Assembly: GCA_026692725.1 (NCBI GenBank)
Contig: JAPMUG010000005.1
Location: forward strand, 62,001-126,000
Reading direction: 5' to 3'
Length of the DNA stretch: 64,000 nucleotides
Origin: Ecytonucleospora hepatopenaei
Taxonomy: Eukaryota; Microsporidia; Enterocytozoonidae
The translations under genes and the position numbers were made by a program. The notes beneath the pieces are model-generated. The model did not search any database. It was not told where the DNA came from and worked only from the letters and a program-made list of their open reading frames with translations. Below are positions 58,206 through 64,000 of this stretch, piece after piece (the stretch's first letter is position 1; every line of letters starts with the position of its first letter).

Positions 58206-58759
58206 AAAAATTAAAAATTAATGTTTTTTATTAAATTTTTAAATACTAAAGAGGAAAAAAATCTTAAAATTGTTTATCTATATAAATGTAGGTGTATTGA
58301 TCTTTAATTTTTTTATTAAAAAACATTTTTTTATACAAAAACTTTTAAAAAATAGAGTTTAATAAAAAAAAATATTAAAAACTAATAAACTTGTTATGTT
58401 TAAAACTTATGTTTTTTAAGCAAAAAAAAATTATAAGCTTAAAAAAAAACTATGCCACTAAATTTTTATGTCTTTTACAAAAAAATTTAAATGTTATTTG
58501 ATATTAATGCTATTTAAAAAACATTTCAAATACAAAAAATAAAATTTTTAAATTTTCAGTTCTAAAAAATTTTAATAAAACTGTTTTACTTTTTAAAAAC
58601 AAATAAAAAGTTTAAAGAGAATTTGAAAAAAATTAATTAGAAAAGAAAAAAGTTTAATTTTAAAGAGTAAATTTTCTCAAGAACAAAAAACATATATATA
58701 AATGTTTTTTTTATATATAAAAAATAATTTATTTTTAATTTCAAGAAATAGATTTTTGT

Positions 58760-59010
58760 TTTAACACAATTTTTTTATGTAATAAATTAAACTATGCTAA
58801 ATTAAAAAAACGCACTATGCAACTATCACCATATTTTTTAAAAAACAAACTGCATTTCAATCTCGTCCTGGTATTAACATTCACAACTTACATTAATTAT
58901 ACAAAATGAACAAATACCAAAAAACGTCGTTCAAAGGTCTTAATTTTAAACTGTGTGTAAATCAGACGATACTTTTGTGGCTCTGAACAATCCAAATAAA
59001 ATCAACCCTC
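58760..59010 (-). repeat. Repeat R, copy E (minus)
   Basis: On the minus strand it carries the R blocks in diverged form: ACGCACTATGC (copy A end), GAGATTGAAATGCAG and the CCTTTGA block. The hairpins seen in copies A and B are lost. Confidence 0.65.
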
Positions 59011-59544
59011 TCGGTTATATTTTTTAAAAAATATAACTCTAAAAAACTTTTTTTAATTTTTTTACGTATTTTTTATAATGGTATAAAAAAATTTTAAAAT
59101 TTTAAAAGTTTTTTATTATATTTTTGTTTTAAGTTTTTGCATTAATTTGTTTATTTTGTTTTTTTACTGATAATAAAAAATTTTTAAAAAATTAAAATGA
59201 AAGTAAAACAAAAATTTTTTAAAAAAGTAAACATTTTCTTAAACTAAACGCTTGTAAAATAAGATATTGTGTTTTTTGTTTATTTTCTTTTATTTTGTTA
59301 AAAAAAATTTATAAATTTTTTTACAGTTTTAAATAAATGTTTAAATGTTTTAAATATTTTTAAGTATACTTTTATTTGTATTTTTTAAACACAAATAGTT
59401 ACTATTTCAAAATAAGAGTTTTTAAAAAAAAGTTGTAACAGTAAACAATTTTTTTTTCAAATTAAAAGTATCTTTTTCAAATGCTTTATAATTTTTATAT
59501 ATACAAATGTATTTATTAAAAATTAAGAGCATGTTGTTGTATGT

Positions 59545-59780
59545 TTAACTTTATATTTAAAATACAAAAAAAAATTAAACCCCAAGAAAAAAAATAAACG
59601 GATTATGCGTTTAATACTACTTTATTTACAAATTACAAAAACAACCAGCGGATCTTATTCTCCATAGAAATCATTATAGACAAACTCACGAAAATTTATA
59701 CAAAATACAATAATGACAAAAACAATGGTCAAAAACTTTACTTTCAAGTCTTGTTTTATGCTTTCTATCTATTTTAAATG
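59545..59780 (-). repeat. Repeat R, copy F (minus)
   Basis: Diverged R copy ending just left of foldback element 2, with TTTACAAATTACAAAAACAA, CCAGCGGATC and AGACAAACTCACGAAAAT as shared blocks. Confidence 0.65.
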
Positions 59781-59838
59781 TTATTGCAAACTTCTAAAAA
59801 ATTTTTATTTATGCGCAAGTGTCAGTAAAAATTATATA

Positions 59839-59965
59839 GAGTTTTCCGATCTAGTTGGTCTTTTTCCCAATCAATTTGGTTTTTTTCCCAATCAATTTGG
59901 TTTTTTTCCCGATCAATTTGGTCTTTTTCCCAATCAATTTGGTTTTTTTCCCGATCAATTTGGTC
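59839..59965 (+). repeat. Left subterminal 21-bp array of foldback element 2
   Basis: About five near-identical units with CCCAATC or CCCGATC alternation, all with the TTTGG variant. Confidence 0.9.
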
Positions 59966-60054
59966 CATAAAATAAAATTTAAAAAATTTATTTGATTGTA
60001 AAAATAAAAATTTATAAAAATGTAAAACTAAAAAAATTTATTCCCAAATTTCTG

Positions 60055-60490
60055 TTCTGCCTCCCGCCAGAATAAAAATTTTCATGAGCTCGTGCAAACA
60101 TAAGAATAAAACAAAGGGAAGAAATAGATGGTGTTAAGTGTGAATTATGAAGATTTATAGGATAATACGACAGAGGTCTAAAGGAAATTTATTTTTGAAT
60201 GTTTACTGGCGATTTACTGCTAGCTGAAAAATTTAATTTTTACAATGAAGTATTTTTTACAAAGAGGGGGGCAAAGGGGTACTTGTGAGGCATATTCTAA
60301 AAACCTCTTAAGCAGGTGATTTCTTAAGGGGTGTTTGTTATAACTAATCTTATTTCACAAACAATTTAACACACAAGGCTTGAAATTAAAGCCTTTGACC
60401 GAAGCACTTCGACATTATTGTATTTTATAGAATAGTGTGAGTTTGTGTATGGTGATCCCAAGGCGGGATGAAAGCCGCAGGTTTTTTTCT
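60055..60490 (+). repeat. Repeat R, copy B, inside foldback element 2
   Basis: It begins with GCCAGAATAAAAATTTTCAT and AGCTCGTGCAAACAT (as copy A) and ends with GGTGATCCCAAGGCGGGATG, AAAGCCGCAGG. ATCCC and GGGAT in this last block can pair. The distal GCATAGTGCG end of copy A is missing. Confidence 0.75.
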
Positions 60491-60499
60491 TGATTTTTT

Positions 60500-60597
60500 T
60501 ATCCTAAGGGCTTGTTTATTGCAAAAACTAGAATGATGTTTTTTATAGAATTTTCTGTGAGTAGCTTAGTAATGAATAAATTTGTATATATATATTA
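60500..60597 (+). repeat. Element S copy inside foldback element 2
   Basis: TTGTTTATTGCAAAAACTAG, ATGATGTTTTTTATAGAATT, CTGTGAGTAGCTTAG and AATGAATAAATTTGTATATA match S closely. Confidence 0.85.
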
Positions 60598-60702
60598 GTA
60601 TTATTAGCATTAGTATTGCTTGAAGCGCTTTCATTTTTATTTTTAAAACCTGAAAACATGGGGGTATTTTTTAAAATAAAATTTTTATTTAAAAATATTT
60701 AA

Positions 60703-60789
60703 AAGACCAAATTGATCGGGAAAAAAACCAAATTGATTTGGAAAAAGACCAAATTGATCGGGAAAAAGACCAACTAGATCGGAAAACTC
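60703..60789 (-). repeat. Right subterminal array of foldback element 2
   Basis: Inverted units (ACCAAATTGATCGGGAAAAA) ending in the perfect 16-bp tip. Confidence 0.9.
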
Positions 60790-60895
60790 ATATATATACA
60801 AATTCATTTATTGCTAAATTACTCACAAAAAGTTTTATAAAAACATCATTTTTGGTTTTGCAATAAACAAGCTCTTATGATAAAAAAATAAAAAT
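60788..60895 (-). repeat. Element S copy in minus orientation, abutting foldback element 2
   Basis: TATATACAAATTCATTTATT, ACTCACAAAAAGTTTTATAA and TTTTGCAATAAACAAGCTC are S in reverse complement. It starts at the very right tip of foldback element 2. Confidence 0.8.
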
Positions 60896-61839
60896 TTGGT
60901 TTTTATACTTCTTTATTTTTATTATAATACACAAACGCACACTATTTTATAATATACAATTAAAAAATTTTGTTAAAAGGTTTAGATTGCTAGCTGTTTG
61001 TTAGGGTGTTTGTAGAAAAAATTTATTTATTTAAACATCCTAAAAGCGTACTTGCTTAAAAATTTTAGTAAAATGCATCACAATTCTTTTTTATTATTTT
61101 TTGGTTTACTTCAATTTAAAATAGAAATTTTTAAGCTAAAAGTATAATGCCAGTAATCACTTTAAAAAAAATCTTTGATAACTTTTAAATAAATTTTTTA
61201 AAATTTTTTGTAATTCACACTTTATACTATTTTTTGAACTTTTTTTTGTAAAACTTTTAAAAAATAAGTTCTTATTGGTAAAAAATTTTTTTAAATAAAT
61301 TAAAAAACATTGATAACTACAATAAAAATTGGGATGAAATTTTTCCCCATACACCATCAAGTCCGAAAATTTTTCCCTTTACAAAAACAAGCTAACCTTT
61401 TAAAAGAAATAATTATACTATAAAAGTATATAAATTGCATTAAAACTTGGTTAAAAATTTAATAAATACAAAAAAATTTTGCCTAACTAAAAAAACAACT
61501 GTCAAGTCTAAAAACTTTTTTTTCTTAAAAACACATGTATGAAAAATTTCATACTTGAAAAAAATTGTTTTAAAAGAAGTTATTTTTAAAGTTTTTGCAT
61601 TTAGGTCATTTGATTTAAGTATAAAAATTTTCCCCCGAAAGAAGGTTTTGCAGTTAATAAAAGTACAAGAAGTATCTTTTTGCACTTGATCCAAAAATTC
61701 TTTTTTAGCTAGTTAACTATTCTTTTTTAAAATTTTTTTACATTGAAAAATTTTTTGCACTTGATACTAGTTTTTATGTAAATTATTTGTTTTTAAAAAA
61801 TTTTAAACACCGTTTTTAAGTAAAAACTAAAAATTTATT

Positions 61840-62290
61840 TTTTTAGAGCTACACGGATAATTTATGTTTTAAAAACGCTATGACATTGAAAAATGTGTGC
61901 TATATTGGCAAAATAGTGTATATTTTATTATACATGCTTTTGTGTCAAAGCACAAGCAATTGTGTTCTATTATAACAACTATTAACAATTTTTATAAAAG
62001 TAATTGAAAATTTTAAAACAAAAATATAAAAAAAATGTCTAACAAAAAAGAAAAAAGTCTTAAAAATTAATATAAGAATTTTAATTTTAAAAAAATGATA
62101 AACAATTTTAACCAATGAGGCTTAGGCTTTAAATTTGGATTGTTAAGAGCCTTATAAACAGTTTCTCCTTCACACACGGCTTTGATATAAAGCTTTTGAC
62201 CATTGTTTTTTGTCAGTATTGTATATTATAGAATAGTATGAGTTTGTGTATGGTGCTCCCAAGAAGAGACGAAAGACGCAGGTTTTTTGT
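61840..62290 (+). repeat. Repeat R, copy C (diverged)
   Basis: Shares TAGAGCTACACGG..., ATGTCTAACAAAAAAGAAAA and CTTAAAAATT with copy A, and CACACGGCTTTGATATAAAG and GTGAGTTTGTGTATGGTGCT-like sequence (TGAGTTTGTGTATGGTGC) with A and B. The GCATAGTGCG end is absent. The hairpins are partly lost. Confidence 0.7.
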
Positions 62291-62294
62291 CTGA

Positions 62295-62395
62295 TTTTTT
62301 TATCCTAAGGGGTTGGGTTGTTTATTGCAAAAGCAAAATGATGTTTTTTATAGAATTTTATGTGAGTAATTAAGTAATGAATAAATTTATATATA
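62295..62395 (+). repeat. Element S copy at the end of R copy C
   Basis: TTGTTTATTGCAAAAGCAAA, ATGATGTTTTTTATAGAATT, TATGTGAGTAATTAAG and AATGAATAAATTTATATATA. It follows the R copy exactly as in foldback element 2, so R and S often travel together. Confidence 0.8.
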
Positions 62396-62685
62396 TAATA
62401 AACAACAGTCGTTAAATATAATTCAATAAGCCAATTAATCAATAATATGTCAAACATTTATATTTTATGTTTTTAAAATTTTAAAATAATAAAAAACAAA
62501 AATCTACATTTTTTTAACCTTAATTTTTCTAAATAACATAAAAAGTTTTGTCGTATCTTTTAATTATATAAAATATTTATACATTAGAAATAGCAAATAA
62601 ATTTTTAGTTGTTAAAAACATAAAATAAAATCTATTATATATTAGTTTTTATATATAATATTATATTTTAAACCACAAGCTTCCT

Positions 62686-62690
62686 ACCCT
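62686..62690 (+). promoter_or_regulatory. ACCCT motif upstream of the tail-anchored gene
   Basis: TACCCTAAG lies about 21 bp before the ATG at 62712 and marks the return from the repeat block to gene sequence. Confidence 0.45.
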
Positions 62691-62711
62691 AAGTTTTAAA
62701 TTTTCACCAAA

Positions 62712-63188
62712 ATGTTTAAAGATTTAGAAGAATTTGTTTGTCGCAAATATGGAGACAAACAACTAACAAAACAAGAAATACAAAATATTTTTATGAAAGC
62801 AGTGGAACTCAAAATAATACCTTTTCCCCCTACCCACCTTTTTGCATTTTCAAAAACAAGTGAAGTACTAAATTACATAAAACACCTTGAAAATAGAGAA
62901 AAAGAAACAAACACGTCAAAACAAACAAGCGGAATGCCAAACAACACACAAAATCAAATAAAAACACCAGAAGGGTTGTCAAAGAAAGTTTCAGTAGAAG
63001 TACCACAAACAAACAAAAAACCAGAAAATCTCATAAAGCTGGAAAAAGTGTTAGATGCCTTTTTAAAATACGAGCAACAAAGAATAAACAAAAAAACATA
63101 TTACCTAAGATATGCACTACTTCTTATCATAGTATTTATAATTACAACACTGTTTATTTATTTAAATTATATTCCAGAACCATATTAA
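62712..63188 (+). CDS. Tail-anchored hypothetical protein, 158 residues
   Basis: No family is recognised. The N-terminal 75 residues are a helical domain (EEFVCRKYGDKQLTKQEIQ, then VLNYIKHLE). A polar Ser/Thr/Asn-rich linker follows, then a helix (ENLIKLEKVLDAFLKYEQQ), a basic patch and one C-terminal membrane segment (about residues 132-150) with only a few residues after it. That is a tail-anchor arrangement, with the N-terminus in the cytosol. An N-terminal helical domain plus tail anchor would suit a membrane adaptor or import factor. An ACCCT motif is at 62686-62690. Confidence 0.7.
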   Translation: MFKDLEEFVCRKYGDKQLTKQEIQNIFMKAVELKIIPFPPTHLFAFSKTSEVLNYIKHLENREKETNTSKQTSGMPNNTQNQIKTPEGLSKKVSVEVPQTNKKPENLIKLEKVLDAFLKYEQQRINKKTYYLRYALLLIIVFIITTLFIYLNYIPEPY

Positions 63189-63302
63189 GCTTATATTTAT
63201 ATAAATAAATTTATACATAAAATAAAATACGTAAACAATAAAAACATTTAAATAAACTACTAGAAAATATTTTATGGTAAAAAATATTTACTTTATAAAA
63301 AA

Positions 63303-64000
63303 TCATTTAAATTTTACATTTCCCTTTCTATCCACCGCACAATTTAGTGCCTTTATTAATGTTATAAATTTTGCCTTTGGATATTTGAAGCGCGGCAATA
63401 TGTCTATGTTTATTTCACCATTGCAATACATTAGCATCATCATGTACAGCTTTGAAACCAACTTATCCTTTCCATACTTTGTAAGTTTATTTTTAAAGAT
63501 ATCTTTTTTAATTATTTGGAAAAAAGTGCTATATTTTTGTGGTATTTTACTTTTATCCAAAAAATCACGGTCTAAAATTCCAAAAACAAAGTCCATTAAG
63601 GTTAAAAGACACTTTTTTGTAAAAAACAGTCTTTCATCTCCATGTGAAACATCAGAAACACTGGGTAGCCCCAATTTCTTACAAATTTTTGTATAAACTT
63701 CTTCTGAATCAAAAACATTTACAAGTTCTTTGCTTTTATCCACGTATTCTTTTTCAAACAAATTTTCAAGTTCTGCTTCTTTACCAACTACCTCAAAAAA
63801 TGCATCATTAGCAGTGTATTTTATTTTTTGAGAACCAGAAATCGTTCCTTCTAATTCTCTTTTTTTGATGCGATCCTTTGCTTTTTTATCTCCAAATTCT
63901 TCTATAACTTTTTTGTAATCTATTTCTTCATCTATATCAATGCCTTCATTTTCAACAAATGTATCCACTCGTATAAGTCTAGCTTCTTCAAAATCTTTTT
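63303..64000 (-). CDS. RPA49: RNA polymerase I subunit A49-like protein, 5' truncated by the window
   Basis: The frame stays open to the window end and has no ATG inside, so the start lies outside. The block IEEFGDKKAKDRIKKRELEG resembles the FGTKKAKKAI motif of A49, and the C-terminal part (KLYMMMLMYCNGEINIDILPRF then AKFITLIKALNCAVDR) resembles the second winged helix of A49, where the usual sequence has a similar spacing. A49 with A34.5 forms a TFIIF/TFIIE-like module in RNA polymerase I. The tandem winged-helix region here is about 190 residues. With AC40 at the other end, the window holds two Pol I subunits. Confidence 0.7.
   Translation of the reverse strand, partial: KDFEEARLIRVDTFVENEGIDIDEEIDYKKVIEEFGDKKAKDRIKKRELEGTISGSQKIKYTANDAFFEVVGKEAELENLFEKEYVDKSKELVNVFDSEEVYTKICKKLGLPSVSDVSHGDERLFFTKKCLLTLMDFVFGILDRDFLDKSKIPQKYSTFFQIIKKDIFKNKLTKYGKDKLVSKLYMMMLMYCNGEINIDILPRFKYPKAKFITLIKALNCAVDRKGNVKFK

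Larger units (their letters stand above)
59839..60789. mobile_element. Foldback-like element 2 (951 bp)
   Basis: Both 16-bp tips are perfect inverted repeats: GAGTTTTCCGATCTAG at 59839-59854 and its complement at 60774-60789. Subterminal arrays of about 21-bp TTTTTCCCAATCAATTTGG units follow, to about 59965 on the left and from about 60703 on the right. In this element both arrays carry ATTTGG, where element 1 has ATTTCG at both ends. The interior contains a copy of repeat R and one of S. Flanks are TATATA/ATATAT, compatible with a duplicated AT-rich target. Confidence 0.8.
54349..62711. other. 8.4-kb gene-poor repeat block
   Basis: I find no convincing protein gene in this stretch. Frames of up to about 108 codons occur but are in repeats and have atypical composition. 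The stretch is built of diverged copies of at least three repeat families (S, R and the foldback-like elements listed separately) in AT-rich filler. Repeat copies lie in both orientations and are nested. A subtelomeric, centromere-near or otherwise repeat-collecting region would look like this; no telomere repeat is seen. Confidence 0.75.

Noticed and set aside
59713..59970. A frame encoding FPDQFG heptads across foldback element 2
   Set aside because: It is a direct translation of the 21-bp non-coding subrepeats, since 21 is a multiple of 3; the same happens on the opposite array.
55765..60789. CRISPR array
   Set aside because: The 21-bp units are contiguous with no unique spacers, in a eukaryotic genome.
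1..64000. tRNA genes
   Set aside because: I saw no GTTCGANNC-type T-loop with matching stems on either strand; a proper search by tRNAscan would be decisive.

Overview
The window looks like part of a microsporidian nuclear genome. The DNA is very AT-rich (a visual estimate of well over three quarters A+T). Genes are short, single-exon as far as I can see, on both strands, and often separated by less than 250 bp. Gene content is eukaryotic but reduced: RNA polymerase I subunits, TAF13, KEOPS Kae1, Polo kinase, Hel2/ZNF598, p24, a trehalose-phosphate phosphatase and a lone 5S rRNA gene. Several starts lie just downstream of an ACCCT-like motif, as described for microsporidia. I cannot name genus or species from sequence alone; another reduced, AT-rich fungus-related lineage is the alternative.

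Layout. 0.3-20 kb is a core gene block: a secreted acidic-repeat protein, AC40, a 5S rRNA gene, Kae1, Polo kinase, Hel2/ZNF598, a p24 cargo receptor, a possible Rad9-like clamp protein, a tandem CCCH zinc-finger protein, an Arc1-type tRNA-binding protein and eIF3g. 20.2-31.3 kb is a compositional domain on the minus strand in which every gene, including a DEAH-box helicase and a Tps2-type trehalose-phosphate phosphatase, carries Asn/Thr-rich tracts encoded by AAT/ATTAGTATT-type repeats. 30.5-42 kb is an accessory block of predicted secreted proteins. It holds two local paralogous families: family A (coiled-coil, basic C-terminus; three copies) and family B (alpha-helical; one intact, two broken). 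A decayed Tc1-type transposon lies among them. 42-53 kb returns to core genes: a probable eS12, thioredoxin (with a decayed tandem copy), an E2 conjugating enzyme, a Hop2-like protein, a WD40 protein, dolichol-phosphate mannosyltransferase, topoisomerase III, TAF13 and a possible Rad17-like protein. 54.4-62.7 kb has no convincing gene. It holds interspersed repeats in both orientations: a roughly 110-bp element, a longer repeat, and two foldback-like elements whose inverted ends are tandem 21-bp subrepeats. 62.7-64 kb returns to genes: a tail-anchored protein and a 5'-truncated A49-like Pol I subunit.

How the genes fit together. AC40, A49 and the 5S gene concern rRNA transcription. eIF3g, eS12, the Arc1-like protein, Kae1 and Hel2 concern translation and its quality control. 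Polo, TOP3, the Hop2-like protein and the tentative Rad9/Rad17-like proteins concern chromosome maintenance and possibly meiosis. Dpm1 and p24 serve the secretory pathway, which would export the families in the accessory block. The most unusual structures are the foldback-like elements with end-specific sequence homogenisation, the short element caught with a target duplication and an empty site, and the secreted family with a SUMO-interaction-like tail.
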